Part shown: positions 17,903 through 27,518 of the stretch, one piece after another
Layout: each line of letters opens with the position of its first letter
Position numbering within the stretch: position 1 is the stretch's first letter
Assembly: GCA_964552465.1 (NCBI GenBank)
Contig: CAZKGR010000001.1
Coordinates: 124,001 to 188,000, forward strand
Length of the DNA stretch: 64,000 nt
From: BMS3BBIN04 sp964552465
GTDB lineage: Bacteria; Electryoneota; Electryoneia; Electryoneales; Electryoneaceae
Direction of reading: 5' to 3'
Made by a program: the position numbers and the translations under genes
The notes under the pieces: generated by a model
Databases searched by the model: none
Told to the model about the DNA's origin: nothing
The model's input: only the letters and a program-made list of their open reading frames with translations

Positions 17903-18770
17903 TTTGCACCTGTTCGCGTAGTTTTTCCAGTTCTTCCTTAGCTTCTACAACCCAAGTAGCAATCTGGGCGTCGATGGTCTTTGAACCCGTTGTGTTTACT
18001 TCCCGATTCATTTCCTGGAGGATGAAGTTAAGCCGTTTCCCGACCAGCCCACCTTTGTCCAACGCTTTTCTGAACAAGTCGATATGGCTGCTCAAACGGA
18101 CCAATTCTTCAGTGATATCAATGCGATCAACCTGGTAAGCGACTTCCTGTTCAAGGCGACTGTCGTCCACTTTATCAGAAATAATGTATTTCTCAATGCG
18201 CTCACGGATGCGTTGCAACGATTGCTCTTTGTTCTCTTCTGACCGCGTTTTGATTTGTGCGGATAACTCCTCAAGAATAGTAAGTCGTTTCAGAAAATCA
18301 TCCTTAAGGTTCGACCCTTCGGCTTCGGCCATCGAATTAAAATTGTCGATTGCTTCTTTCAACCCATTCAGCACTAGCTGCTTTCGTAAGCCGGCGAGGT
18401 CTTCATTTTCGCTGCCGGACAGCATGCTCAGATTGGCCGCTATATCGCTGATCGTAATATCACCGGCAACACTATTCTGTTTCGCAACATCACGGAGTGC
18501 GTCCACCAATGCTGTTGCCGCAGTCATATCGATCTCGAGTCGCGATCGTTGAACATCTTCGCGTGGTTCTTCAACGAAAACATTGACTTTACCGCGTTCA
18601 ATTCTGCTCTTCACAATGCTGCGGATGTCAGCGTCCAGCGAAAGGAGAGTACGTGGAACCCGGGTCGAAATATCGAGGAACCGATTGTTCACGCTCCGTA
18701 CTTCTACACTGTATCGCTGACCGTTTTCTTCTACTTCAGCGCGACCGAAAGCTGTAAGACTACGAATCAT
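17892..18770 (-). CDS. yicC: YicC family endoribonuclease
   Basis: Member of the YicC/YloC family, reported to act as a metal-dependent endoribonuclease on RNA. It has 292 residues, the usual length. The N-terminus MIRSLTAFGRAE and the VRSVNNRFLDISTRVPR segment match the family signature, as does the C-terminal KRLNFILQEMNREVNTTGSK. It is the first gene of the long minus-strand run and faces the YyaL gene divergently across about 250 bases, where both promoters must lie. Confidence 0.95.
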   Translation of the reverse strand: MIRSLTAFGRAEVEENGQRYSVEVRSVNNRFLDISTRVPRTLLSLDADIRSIVKSRIERGKVNVFVEEPREDVQRSRLEIDMTAATALVDALRDVAKQNSVAGDITISDIAANLSMLSGSENEDLAGLRKQLVLNGLKEAIDNFNSMAEAEGSNLKDDFLKRLTILEELSAQIKTRSEENKEQSLQRIRERIEKYIISDKVDDSRLEQEVAYQVDRIDITEELVRLSSHIDLFRKALDKGGLVGKRLNFILQEMNREVNTTGSKTIDAQIATWVVEAKEELEKLREQVQNVA

Positions 18771-19021
18771 GGGGACTTCTCCCTCAACTCAGATGTTGTA
18801 TCAATGTGCAAGAGTATACGTTTGAGCGATCAACAGATTGGTACAACCAACTCCGCGAGACGTGCGATTGATCATCTTTTTCGCTTGCTCACCTTCGTCA
18901 CACACCCCACTTTGTACTCATATCCGTTCTTTTCACACCCGGGAGTGTGGTAAGATTCGGTTGGATCAGTCTATTCCTCCTCTTCTTCCCGCACGCTACC
19001 GGCCCTACTGCGGAGCCCGCT

Positions 19022-21121
19022 ATGACCAATCCAGACGTGGTCAACACCCATGTTAAGCACAAAAATCGTCTCGCATCTGAAGCGAGCGTTTATTTGCGTC
19101 AGCATGCGGATAACCCAGTGGATTGGTACCCTTGGGGTGATGAAGCATTATTGCGAGCCAGACGGGAAGAGAAACCGATCTTTCTCTCCATCGGCTATTC
19201 CTCATGTCATTGGTGTCATGTGATGGAACATGAGGTCTTTGAGAATGAAGAAATCGCTTTCTACCTGAATCAACATTTCATTTGCATCAAAGTGGACCGC
19301 GAAGAACGTCCAGATCTTGACCAAATCTATATGGACGCTGTCCAGGCTATGACCCGTGGTGGTGGTTGGCCAATGTCTGTTTGGCTGACTCCTGACCTGA
19401 AACCTTTCTTTGGCGGTACGTATTACCCCCCACACTCCTTCTTAGACCTCCTGCAACGGCTGAACCACGCCTGGCAGGAAAACCGTGAACAGATCCATGA
19501 ATCTGCTGCTCAGATGTATGCATATATCTCACGTAATCCCATCGGTGCAAGTCCGGAATCCATCAATCTCGATGATATCAAACAGATTGGTGAAGGTGCA
19601 CTCGAAAAGGTGGATCATTTGTTCGGCGGCTTTGAAGGACCGATGAAGTTTCCGGTTCCGCTACGCTGGCAAATGCTGTTGCACTTGTATCGTAGAACTG
19701 GTGATGAGCGCTATGCGAAAGCAACTCGTGACGCATTGATAGCCATGGCGTCCGGTGGATTGCAGGATCATATCGGAGGAGGATTCCATCGCTATACGGT
19801 GGATTCGACATGGACTGTTCCCCATTTCGAGAAGATGCTGTATGACAACGCGCAACTCGCGTCACTATATCTGGAAGCTGCCGCAGTGTTTGACGATAAA
19901 GCGATGTTTGGCCGAGTTGCACGACGAACACTCGATTTCATGCTCAGTGAGTTCTACAATGATGAAAACGGTGGTTTCTATGCGAGTTTCGATGCTGACA
20001 GCGGCGATGAGGAAGGTTCCTTCTATGTCTGGACCCTGGCTGAGCTAAGTGATGTAGTCGGTCCAACTGATGCGCAAGTTCTCGCTCTACTATTTGGCGT
20101 CACTGCGGAGGGCAATTTCGAGGGCAACAGAACGGTTCTCACTCGTCGGTATCCCTATGAGGATGTTGCCAGCAAAACTAGTCGTCCAGTCGAAGAACTT
20201 AAAGCTCTGGTTGAGAAATACCGCCCAAATTTGTATAACATTCGATCTGCCCGTGTTCAACCCAACCGTGACGAAAAGATTGTTACTTCGTGGAATGCTC
20301 TGGCGATCTCTGCTTTTGCACAGGGATACCGGTTCTTTGGTGATGAGAAGTATCTGGATGCAGCGGAAAAATCTGCCAGATACTTGAAAGCGAATCATTG
20401 GCGACACACTACTTTATCGCGATCATCGACTGGAGGAACTCCATCTGGCGCTGGGATTCTGGATGATTATGCGGTTATGACCAATGCACTGCTTGATCTG
20501 TTTTCTGCCACCGGAGATGAGCATCATCTCGCCTGGGCTTTAGAGTTAGCTGGGATTCTACAACAACGATTCCGTCATGAAAGCGCTGGGTTCTATCATA
20601 CGCCTGTCGCTTTTGAGGCACCACTCGGACGTCAGGTCGAATTGGTTGACAGCGTTGAGCCTAGCGGACTCTCGATGACGCTGCGTGTTTTTCTTCGACT
20701 AGGTTCGATAGAAGGCAATGTCGAGTACATCAACATGGTCCGGGGCGATTTGGAAGCATATGCTGAAATCATCAAGAAGGCGGGTATGGAAATGGCAGGC
20801 TGGGCTGATGTTGCATTGTTAATGGACGGTCCATTTTATGAACTGGTTATTGCCCGTCCCCTGGAACCTACTTCTGAGTTGCCGAAACGGTCCGAGCTGC
20901 GCAAAGCGGCTGACCGTTTACTTGCCCCATTTATCCAAATGATTCCTATGGAAGATGATCTTCCTACCGACGAGCTGTTGGCATTACTTCCTACCGTGAG
21001 TGACAAGCAAGCAGTGGACAATAAAGTCACTGCGTACCTGTGTCAGCTTGGCAGTTGCAATGCGCCAACATCCAACATTGAAGAACTCAATCAGCAGATA
21101 TTGAGCGATTGGAAGAAATAG
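19022..21121 (+). CDS. Thioredoxin domain-containing protein, YyaL / DUF255 (SPATA20) family
   Basis: Conserved protein of uncertain function, with an N-terminal thioredoxin-like domain and a C-terminal six-hairpin glycosidase-like domain. I start it at the ATG at 19022 (699 residues) because family members begin near this point and a GGAG lies upstream. An in-frame GTG at 18947 would add a hydrophobic stretch (FGWISLFLLFFPHATG) resembling a signal peptide, so export cannot be excluded. Signatures are LYLRQHADNPVDWYPW-like text (here VYLRQHADNPVDWYPW), SSCHWCHVMEHEVFEN with the CHWC pair near residue 65, and VDREERPDLDQIYM. The toroid domain includes VPHFEKMLYDNAQLASLYLE. Confidence 0.93.
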   Translation: MTNPDVVNTHVKHKNRLASEASVYLRQHADNPVDWYPWGDEALLRARREEKPIFLSIGYSSCHWCHVMEHEVFENEEIAFYLNQHFICIKVDREERPDLDQIYMDAVQAMTRGGGWPMSVWLTPDLKPFFGGTYYPPHSFLDLLQRLNHAWQENREQIHESAAQMYAYISRNPIGASPESINLDDIKQIGEGALEKVDHLFGGFEGPMKFPVPLRWQMLLHLYRRTGDERYAKATRDALIAMASGGLQDHIGGGFHRYTVDSTWTVPHFEKMLYDNAQLASLYLEAAAVFDDKAMFGRVARRTLDFMLSEFYNDENGGFYASFDADSGDEEGSFYVWTLAELSDVVGPTDAQVLALLFGVTAEGNFEGNRTVLTRRYPYEDVASKTSRPVEELKALVEKYRPNLYNIRSARVQPNRDEKIVTSWNALAISAFAQGYRFFGDEKYLDAAEKSARYLKANHWRHTTLSRSSTGGTPSGAGILDDYAVMTNALLDLFSATGDEHHLAWALELAGILQQRFRHESAGFYHTPVAFEAPLGRQVELVDSVEPSGLSMTLRVFLRLGSIEGNVEYINMVRGDLEAYAEIIKKAGMEMAGWADVALLMDGPFYELVIARPLEPTSELPKRSELRKAADRLLAPFIQMIPMEDDLPTDELLALLPTVSDKQAVDNKVTAYLCQLGSCNAPTSNIEELNQQILSDWKK

Positions 21122-21461
21122 AGCCTGTTCCGAAAGAGTTCTCATAACTGCCTTATAAACTCAACCACTATCTCTCGATATTCTGAGCCTGTTTACAAAC
21201 CATATGCGGTCGACAGGCGAGAACTTTCCATGCAAATCAATCACTGTGCTAAAAGGCATTAATACTCCGCGATCCGTGTGTTTCCGCCAATTGTTAATCC
21301 AAACTAACCCTGCACTGTTTTACAGGTCAATTCCCATGCGGGTTTCACGGAACAACCTTCCGGGAGTACCTCTTGATTAAGTACGGGCCATCCGTTACTT
21401 TCCGCTCCTGTATATCCGCCAAACAAACCCTAAAACATAAACCATACCGAGGGTAATCGTC
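21122..21461 (+). other. Intergenic region upstream of pntA
   Basis: A 340-base gap between the YyaL gene and pntA. I see no open frame of interest, no tRNA and no strong terminator hairpin. It is AT-richer than its neighbours in the first half and should hold the pnt promoter. A ribosome-binding site (GAGGG, about 9 bases before the ATG) closes it. Confidence 0.5.
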
Positions 21462-22661
21462 ATGATTGTCGGTGTTCCCAAGGAGTTGTTCCCGGGCGAA
21501 CAGCGAGTGGCCTTGATCCCAGACATCCTCCCAATGCTTAAGAAGCGCGGGATTGATGTTATCGTGGAGAAGGATGCCGGATTCGCTGCCGGGCACCTCG
21601 ACAAGGTGTACGAGGAGAAAGGGGCGACGATAGCTGCCAGCCGGGACGAAGTGTTCCAGAAGGCGGACATCATCGCTCAGGTACGTTCTTATGGTAGCGA
21701 TGAAGACGCCTCGAAGGACGACCTTGCCAGGATGAAACCTGGTCAGTTGATCTGTGGCCAGTCGGATTCGCTAGGCAACGCGGAAAAGGCGAAGGACTTC
21801 GCCGAGAAGAAGGTCAACCTCTTCTCGATGGAGCTGGTCCCGCGTATCACCCGTGCGCAGAGCATGGACGTGTTGTCATCGCAGGCGAACATCGCCGGCT
21901 ACAAGGCTGTGCTGTTGGGCGCGGTCGAGCTGCCGAAGATCTTCCCGATGATGATGACCGCTGCTGGTACAATTGCTCCAGCGAAGGTGTTCATCATTGG
22001 CGCTGGCGTTGCCGGTCTGTCTGCCATCGCAACGGCCAAACGTATTGGTGCTGTGGTGCATGCGTTTGACGTCCGCCCGGAAGTCAAGGAACAGATCGAG
22101 TCGCTCGGCGGCAAGTTCGTCGAAGTTGAGCTCGATACGTCCGAAGCCAAGGGCGAAGGCGGCTACGCAAAGGAACAGAGCGAAGAGTTCCTCAAGAAGC
22201 AGCGTGAGATGATGGCCAAGGTCGTCGCTGAATCCGATGTCGTGATCACAACCGCCGCGATTCCGGGACGCAAGAGTCCTGTCATTGTCACGGCTGACAT
22301 GGTCGAGAAAATGCATCCGGGTTCGGTTATTGTTGACCTCGCCAGTGAGCGCGGCGGCAATTGCGAACTGACCGAGCATGGCAAGGAAATCGTGGTCCAC
22401 GATGTGAAGATCATGGGTCCTGAGAACCTCGTCTCGACGGTCGCGACGCACGCCAGCCAGATGTACTCCAAGAACATCCAAACCCTCCTCTTCCACCTGA
22501 TCGACAAAGAAGGCAACTTCAATCTCGATATGGAAGATGAGATCAACGCGGGTTCAATGGTCGTTAACAACGGCGAAGTTGTTCATCCGCGTGTCCGTGA
22601 TATCCTCGGCATGCCGGCGCTTGCCGCTCCAGCCCAACCCAACGATGCGAAGGAGGAATAA
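21462..22661 (+). CDS. pntAA: NAD(P) transhydrogenase alpha subunit part 1 (NAD(H)-binding, PntAA)
   Basis: Soluble NAD(H)-binding domain of the proton-translocating transhydrogenase, which uses the proton gradient to make NADPH from NADH. It has 399 residues. The N-terminal alanine-dehydrogenase/PNT fold starts MIVGVPKELFPGEQRVALIP. The Rossmann fold shows FIIGAGVAGLSAIATAKRIG near residue 180 and FDVRPEVKEQIESLGG. The membrane part is a separate gene, giving the three-gene arrangement known from Rhodospirillum and others. The stop and the next start overlap by one base (TAATG). Confidence 0.96.
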   Translation: MIVGVPKELFPGEQRVALIPDILPMLKKRGIDVIVEKDAGFAAGHLDKVYEEKGATIAASRDEVFQKADIIAQVRSYGSDEDASKDDLARMKPGQLICGQSDSLGNAEKAKDFAEKKVNLFSMELVPRITRAQSMDVLSSQANIAGYKAVLLGAVELPKIFPMMMTAAGTIAPAKVFIIGAGVAGLSAIATAKRIGAVVHAFDVRPEVKEQIESLGGKFVEVELDTSEAKGEGGYAKEQSEEFLKKQREMMAKVVAESDVVITTAAIPGRKSPVIVTADMVEKMHPGSVIVDLASERGGNCELTEHGKEIVVHDVKIMGPENLVSTVATHASQMYSKNIQTLLFHLIDKEGNFNLDMEDEINAGSMVVNNGEVVHPRVRDILGMPALAAPAQPNDAKEE

Positions 22662-22945
22662 TGGACCTGGTAATGTTACTCACGGTCTTCGTCCTCGCGA
22701 TTTACGTGGGGTTCGAAGTGATCACGAAGGTTCCGCCGACATTGCACACTCCGTTGATGTCGGGTTCGAACGCAATCTCCGGGATCACGATCGTCGGCGC
22801 ATTGCTCGCAGCGGGCGCGGCGATGGGGCAGTCGCCAGAACTGGCGAAAACGTTCGGGATGGTTGCATTGGTATTTGCTACGATTAACGTCGTTGGCGGA
22901 TTCCTTGTAACCCATCGTATGCTCAAGATGTTTAAGAAGAAATAA
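22661..22945 (+). CDS. pntAB: NAD(P) transhydrogenase alpha subunit part 2 (membrane, PntAB)
   Basis: Small membrane subunit of 94 residues with three predicted helices: LVMLLTVFVLAIYVGFEVI, a central GITIVGALLAAGAAMGQ segment and MVALVFATINVVGGFLVTHR. The stretch VPPTLHTPLMSGSNAISGI is conserved in the family. It ends in a basic tail (MLKMFKKK). It overlaps pntAA by one base and is followed 12 bases later by pntB, so the three form one operon. Confidence 0.96.
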   Translation: MDLVMLLTVFVLAIYVGFEVITKVPPTLHTPLMSGSNAISGITIVGALLAAGAAMGQSPELAKTFGMVALVFATINVVGGFLVTHRMLKMFKKK

Positions 22946-22957
22946 GGGGCCGCACAC

Positions 22958-24538
22958 ATGCTTAACCAGAGTGTAGTCAACATTGCCTACGTGGTGGCGG
23001 CGGTCCTCTTCATCATGGGATTGAAGGGAATGGCGCATCCCCGTACGGCGGTCAAGGGAAACCTGACTGGCGCCGTGGGTATGCTGCTGGCCGTTCTCGC
23101 CACAGTGTTGAGTCCAGATTTTGGGCTCGACTGGACATACGTCCTGATTGGTCTGGCCATCGGTGCGGTCATCGGTGCGATCCTCGCGATCCGTATCGCG
23201 ATGACGTCAATGCCGGAGCTGGTCGCGATCTTTAACGGATTCGGTGGTGCGGCGTCAATCGTCGTTGCCGCTGCCGAGCTGGTGAAATACTTCGAACAGG
23301 GTGCGAGTGGTACGATTAACCTCACCCAGATGTCGATTGCAACCGTTCTCGCTGGACTCATTGGTTCGGTGACGTTCTTCGGATCGTACATCGCGTTCGG
23401 TAAGCTCGCCGAATTCCTCGGCGTCAAGTGGAAGCTGTATCCGTGGCAGAAAGCGGTGAAGTTCGGTGTCGCGCTGCTGTTCATCGCTATGGGTGGATAC
23501 ATCGCTTGGATGTTCGAATTCAGCCTGTTTGGCATCCTGTCGCTCGTCTTCCTCCTGCTAACCGCAGTCTTTACGCTTGGCAAGAAAGCTGTCTTCCCAG
23601 GCATGCAGGCGATCAAGCTGGTGTCAGCCATTGCGACAGTCGCGGTTGGGGTGATGCTCGTTATGCAGACCATGGGAACGATGACCTTTACTGAGCAGCC
23701 AATGGAGCTGTTCTGGCTGCTGGTCGCGATTTCAGCCTTACTCGGCGTAACGCTCACCTTCTCCATCGGTGGTGCGGATATGCCGGTCGTAATCGCGTTG
23801 CTCAACAGCTATTCGGGTATCGCAGCCGCGATGACCGGTTTCGTGATCAACAACACCGTGCTGATCATCGCCGGTTCGCTCGTCGGTGCGTCGGGTATCA
23901 TTCTGACGAACTTGATGTGCGTCGCGATGAACCGTTCGCTGGCGAACGTGTTGTTTGGTGCGATGGGATCATCGGTGCAGGATGTTGACGTTGACGAAGT
24001 CTACAAGAACGTCAAGAGCACATCCGGTGACGAGATCGCGATGATGCTTGAAATGGCGCAGAAAGTGTTGATCGTGCCGGGTTACGGTATGGCTGTATCC
24101 CAGGCACAGCACACGGTGCGTGACCTCGCGAACCTGCTCGAATCCAAGTGGGATATTGAGGTTGTGTACGGCGTCCACCCTGTCGCGGGACGTATGCCCG
24201 GTCACATGAACGTTCTGTTGGCCGAAGCGAACATTCCATACGACAAGCTACTCGAGATGGATGATGTCAACTCGATGATGGATTCGATTGACGTTTGCGT
24301 CGTGATTGGTGCGAACGACGTGGTCAACCCTGTCGCACGTACCGAGGGTAGCCCGATCTCAGGTATGCCGATCATCGACGTCGACAAAGCGCGTACGGTC
24401 ATCATGATCAAGCGTTCCTTGTCGCCAGGCTTCGCCGGTATCCCGAACCCGATCTTCGCCGCTGAGAACGCGCTGATGTTCTTCAACGACGGCAAGAAAG
24501 CGTTCAACGAGATCATCACGGCGGTGAAGGAAAGCTAG
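22958..24538 (+). CDS. pntB: NAD(P) transhydrogenase beta subunit PntB
   Basis: Membrane and NADP(H)-binding subunit of the transhydrogenase, 526 residues. About nine helices fill residues 1-350, including ADMPVVIALLNSYSGIAAAM. The C-terminal NADP-binding domain starts near residue 370 with VLIVPGYGMAVSQAQH and contains VHPVAGRMPGHMNVLLAE, VVIGANDVVNPVART and the KRSLSPGFAGIPNPIF loop. It is about 60 residues longer than E. coli PntB, the extra lying in the membrane part (EFSLFGILSLVFLLLTAVF and neighbours). A strong terminator follows 24 bases after the stop. Confidence 0.96.
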   Translation: MLNQSVVNIAYVVAAVLFIMGLKGMAHPRTAVKGNLTGAVGMLLAVLATVLSPDFGLDWTYVLIGLAIGAVIGAILAIRIAMTSMPELVAIFNGFGGAASIVVAAAELVKYFEQGASGTINLTQMSIATVLAGLIGSVTFFGSYIAFGKLAEFLGVKWKLYPWQKAVKFGVALLFIAMGGYIAWMFEFSLFGILSLVFLLLTAVFTLGKKAVFPGMQAIKLVSAIATVAVGVMLVMQTMGTMTFTEQPMELFWLLVAISALLGVTLTFSIGGADMPVVIALLNSYSGIAAAMTGFVINNTVLIIAGSLVGASGIILTNLMCVAMNRSLANVLFGAMGSSVQDVDVDEVYKNVKSTSGDEIAMMLEMAQKVLIVPGYGMAVSQAQHTVRDLANLLESKWDIEVVYGVHPVAGRMPGHMNVLLAEANIPYDKLLEMDDVNSMMDSIDVCVVIGANDVVNPVARTEGSPISGMPIIDVDKARTVIMIKRSLSPGFAGIPNPIFAAENALMFFNDGKKAFNEIITAVKES

Positions 24539-24562
24539 TACGAGGCATTTGAATGTGATTTC

Positions 24563-24595
24563 AGGGACACTTACTCCGTAAGTGTCCCTTTTATT
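24563..24595 (+). terminator. Rho-independent terminator of the pnt operon (also a copy of the GGGACACTT palindrome)
   Basis: A perfect 12-base-pair stem: AGGGACACTTAC at 24563-24574 pairs with GTAAGTGTCCCT at 24578-24589, loop TCC, followed by a T-rich tract. It starts 24 bases after the pntB stop. The same stem sequence recurs at 37706, so it may be a mobile palindrome recruited as terminator. Confidence 0.85.
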
Positions 24596-24599
24596 GTAG

Positions 24600-24650
24600 C
24601 CCGGTTTCGACCTGTCCGCCGAAGCTTTAGCGAAGGTGGATGAAACCGGG
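24600..24650. repeat. Nested palindromic intergenic repeat
   Basis: The outer arms CCCGGTTTC (24600-24608) and GAAACCGGG (24642-24650) are perfectly complementary. Inside lies a second imperfect palindrome, TCCGCCGAAG to CGAAGGTGGA (24615-24640). The outer arms plus the flanking GTAG resemble the palindromes at 39431 and 44630. It sits between two terminators and contains no frame. Confidence 0.7.
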
Positions 24651-24670
24651 GATGCTTTCGATTCCTATGC

Positions 24671-24708
24671 AGGGACATTCGCACATTGTGCTGGTGTCCC
24701 TTTTTTTT
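24671..24708 (+). terminator. Second Rho-independent terminator before the LVIVD genes
   Basis: A two-part stem: AGGGACA (24671-24677) pairs with TGTCCCT (24695-24701), with an inner GCAC/GTGC stem and an ATT loop, followed by eight T residues. It is a strong terminator form and shares the GGGACA...TGTCCC arms of the palindrome at 24563, about 108 bases away. Confidence 0.8.
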
Positions 24709-24857
24709 GTGGCTCGGAGGTGAAGAAATACTGTGGTATTCTTGGCGAATTATTTGCGTAAACCCATAAATGTTCTTGCTTTTCTCAATCTCACTAGATT
24801 ACTTTGTAGCAGGAATCTTAGATCACTATAGCATATTACCTAAGTCTGCGTTTAACA

Positions 24858-24863
24858 TATAAT
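24858..24863 (+). promoter_or_regulatory. Possible -10 box (TATAAT) of the LVIVD gene pair
   Basis: An exact TATAAT lies 23 bases before the ATG at 24886 in an AT-rich stretch after the two terminators. No good -35 box is seen at 16-18 bases upstream. The implied leader is short but would still include the GGGGGA ribosome-binding site. Confidence 0.3.
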
Positions 24864-24885
24864 GGCTTTACAGGGGGATATCACG

Positions 24886-27507
24886 ATGAAGCGCTCAATT
24901 CTCAGGCTACATCACCTATCGTTCTTGCCGATTGTTTGCTTGCTCCTGTTCACTACACCAACTACAGCACAACCTGCCAACGGAATCCAGCTCGTAGGTC
25001 AGGATCACATGTCCTGGAAAGGCGTGCGGGACGTTGTCAAAGTTGGGAATCTGGCTTACCTGGCGGTGGAACAGACCGGCATGGTGATCATGGATGTGTC
25101 GGATCCGATGTCGCCGATTGAGCTTGGTTATTCACCTACAGCCGGTCTCGATTGGACGGTCAAGATCGCTGGAACTTATGCCTATGTGGCAGATTCCTGG
25201 GATGACGAGGTGGCTGTCATTGATATCAGTGATCCTACCTATCCAGTCAGACTAGCTTCTGTTGAATTCGGATCGGCTGTTTACGATGTGGAAATCTCTG
25301 GCAACTACGCTTTTGCGGCAAACTGGCAATATGGGTTCCATGTGATCGATATCAGTGTCCCACCTTCACCGGTGTTGGTCGCATCAATGAACCAACCTGA
25401 TTTTATTCGGGATATAGAATTGCATGGCAATTACGCCTTTGTGACTTCTGGTCATGATGGAGTGGGCGTTATTGACATCAGCATGCCGGAAAATCCACAG
25501 GTGGTGATTATGATACCTGTCCCAGGTGAATCTGACGCGGTCGCCATCTGGAATGAAACACTTTATGTCGTCACCGAACAGAGTATCCTGCATTCCTATG
25601 ATATTTCCGTCCCATCCTCACCAATTGCAATCGGTTCATACGATATGCCTCATGGAGCTATGAGGATCAAGTGTGAAGATGATATCTGCTATTACCTCGG
25701 CGGTGGTGCTGGTGAACTACTCCTTCTCGATATCAGCAATCCTCTCGTGCCTCCACCAATCATCGGCACGTTTGATTCACCCGGATTGCCTATGGGCATT
25801 GCAATCGATGGGAATATCGCTCTGCTCGCAGATTATGATTCTGGTTTGCGCGTGCTCGATTTGTCGAATCCATCCAACCCAGTCGAAATTGCAAGCTATG
25901 ACAGGCTTCAATACGCAATTGAAAGCGTCGCCACTGTGGATCACTTTGCACTAGTGACTAAGCAACGTGACGGTTTACGCGTCATGGATCTGTCCGATCC
26001 TACAAATCCAACGGAAGTCAGCAGTTTTACAGACATCGGGATCCTGTATGAACCTCATGATATTGTCACCGATGGCGATTACGCATATGTCTGTGACAAT
26101 TCCAGAGGCTTACGGATATTCGATATCAGCGATCCATTAGCAATCGAAGCAACCGGATACTATGACGCTGTGGGTTGGGGGGCAAATGATATCGTTGTAT
26201 TGGAGGGTCTGGCATACTACGCTGAATACTGGGGAGTTCGTGTGATCAATGTTACTAATCCCTATGCCCCATTCCAAGTGACTTCCATGCAGACACCCGG
26301 AGATTGCCGTGGTTTGGCTGTTCAAGGTGATTACATCTATGTCGCTGATGGTCACTCTGGACTGAGAATCATTGACAAGAGTAACCTTGGCGCGTTGACT
26401 GAAGTTGGATTTTACTTCACACCGGGAAACGCGCAGAATGTGATCGTTGCAGGTGATTACGCTTACATGACCACGTGGTTCTTTGGTTTGGAAATCATAG
26501 ATGTAAGCGACCCAACGAATCCAGTATTCGTCGGACGTTATGATTCACCTGGCACAGCTTATTCACTTCAACTGGATGGCGATTATGTCTATTTGACAGA
26601 CCGAACAGGCGGTTTTCGAGTGGTCAATGTCAGCGATCCCACGGCACCATACCAGACCGGTTTTTTCACGACGGTCAACACAACTGTTGACGTGACTTCC
26701 TATGGCGACTACGTACTGGTCACCTCGGAACAGATTTTGCATGTGTTTGACTGCAGTGAGGCAACCACTCCACCAGCTCAACTGACCTTGACCAACCTGA
26801 CTGGTGATATCCCTGCGGATGGCGGAGTGCTACTGTACGATGTGACATTGGTGAATAACACCGGTGGAACGTTTACCGGTGTTGATTTCTGGACATCAGT
26901 TCTGATTCCCGGCGGACAGATATTGGTGCCCCTGTATTTCCAGGGCGGCCTAACAGTAACGCCTTTCATGAATGTTACGGTGAGCGGCTTACAAGTCGTC
27001 CCCGTCTTCGCTCCCGCAGGCGAATACACGTATACCGGTCATCTAGGCTATTACCCGAATGATGAGTTGAGTGATTCGTTCAGCTTCAACAAGCTCGGCG
27101 CTGCGAGAGTCACACATGGCAGCAGCTTCAACTTCGATCCAGCAGACTGGATCGCTAGCGGAGAAATCGAGTTTGTCGACTCTCAACCGGCATCCTCACC
27201 TGGTGATGCAATTGAACCTGTCACAGGCGTGGCGCTTCCAGACTCATTCATATTAGAATCTGCATATCCCAATCCTTTCAACTCATCAACTACAATTAAG
27301 GTCATCCTCCCGATAGCATCAGAACTGCAGCTGACAGTCAGCAACATCGCTGGACAGCAGGTGGCAGTTCTGGCTGATGGAGCAGTGAACTCAGGACATC
27401 ACTCATTCACATTTGACGCCTCAGATCTCGCCAGTGGCGTCTACTTCGTGCACGCGTTCACCCCAGGCGAGTTGAACGAAATACAAAAAATCTTGCTGAT
27501 CCGATAA
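24886..27507 (+). CDS. Secreted LVIVD-repeat protein with T9SS C-terminal tail (copy 1)
   Basis: Large surface or extracellular protein of 873 residues, starting at the ATG at 24886 behind GGGGGA. A signal peptide (LPIVCLLLFTTPTTAQP) is followed by about a dozen LVIVD repeats of 40-45 residues (about residues 40-620), each built as G-x-YAYV-(A/T)D...(V/I)IDISDPTNPV, which should fold as a beta-propeller. An Ig-like region follows, then a T9SS type A sorting tail from about residue 790 (ESAYPNPFNSSTT, then SGVYFVHAFTPGELNEIQKI). Ligand or function is unknown; related proteins occur widely in FCB genomes. It is followed 11 bases later by a paralogue, so this is a tandem duplication. Confidence 0.9.
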   Translation: MKRSILRLHHLSFLPIVCLLLFTTPTTAQPANGIQLVGQDHMSWKGVRDVVKVGNLAYLAVEQTGMVIMDVSDPMSPIELGYSPTAGLDWTVKIAGTYAYVADSWDDEVAVIDISDPTYPVRLASVEFGSAVYDVEISGNYAFAANWQYGFHVIDISVPPSPVLVASMNQPDFIRDIELHGNYAFVTSGHDGVGVIDISMPENPQVVIMIPVPGESDAVAIWNETLYVVTEQSILHSYDISVPSSPIAIGSYDMPHGAMRIKCEDDICYYLGGGAGELLLLDISNPLVPPPIIGTFDSPGLPMGIAIDGNIALLADYDSGLRVLDLSNPSNPVEIASYDRLQYAIESVATVDHFALVTKQRDGLRVMDLSDPTNPTEVSSFTDIGILYEPHDIVTDGDYAYVCDNSRGLRIFDISDPLAIEATGYYDAVGWGANDIVVLEGLAYYAEYWGVRVINVTNPYAPFQVTSMQTPGDCRGLAVQGDYIYVADGHSGLRIIDKSNLGALTEVGFYFTPGNAQNVIVAGDYAYMTTWFFGLEIIDVSDPTNPVFVGRYDSPGTAYSLQLDGDYVYLTDRTGGFRVVNVSDPTAPYQTGFFTTVNTTVDVTSYGDYVLVTSEQILHVFDCSEATTPPAQLTLTNLTGDIPADGGVLLYDVTLVNNTGGTFTGVDFWTSVLIPGGQILVPLYFQGGLTVTPFMNVTVSGLQVVPVFAPAGEYTYTGHLGYYPNDELSDSFSFNKLGAARVTHGSSFNFDPADWIASGEIEFVDSQPASSPGDAIEPVTGVALPDSFILESAYPNPFNSSTTIKVILPIASELQLTVSNIAGQQVAVLADGAVNSGHHSFTFDASDLASGVYFVHAFTPGELNEIQKILLIR

Positions 27508-27518
27508 GGGGAAATCAA

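Noticed and set aside
18947..19021. Longer YyaL start with signal peptide
   Set aside because: The family normally begins near the ATG at 19022, which has GGAG upstream; the GTG start remains possible but is not preferred.
21876..22496. 206-codon minus-strand frame opposite pntAA
   Set aside because: Antisense to a clear transhydrogenase gene; His/Asp/Leu-rich shadow composition without motifs.
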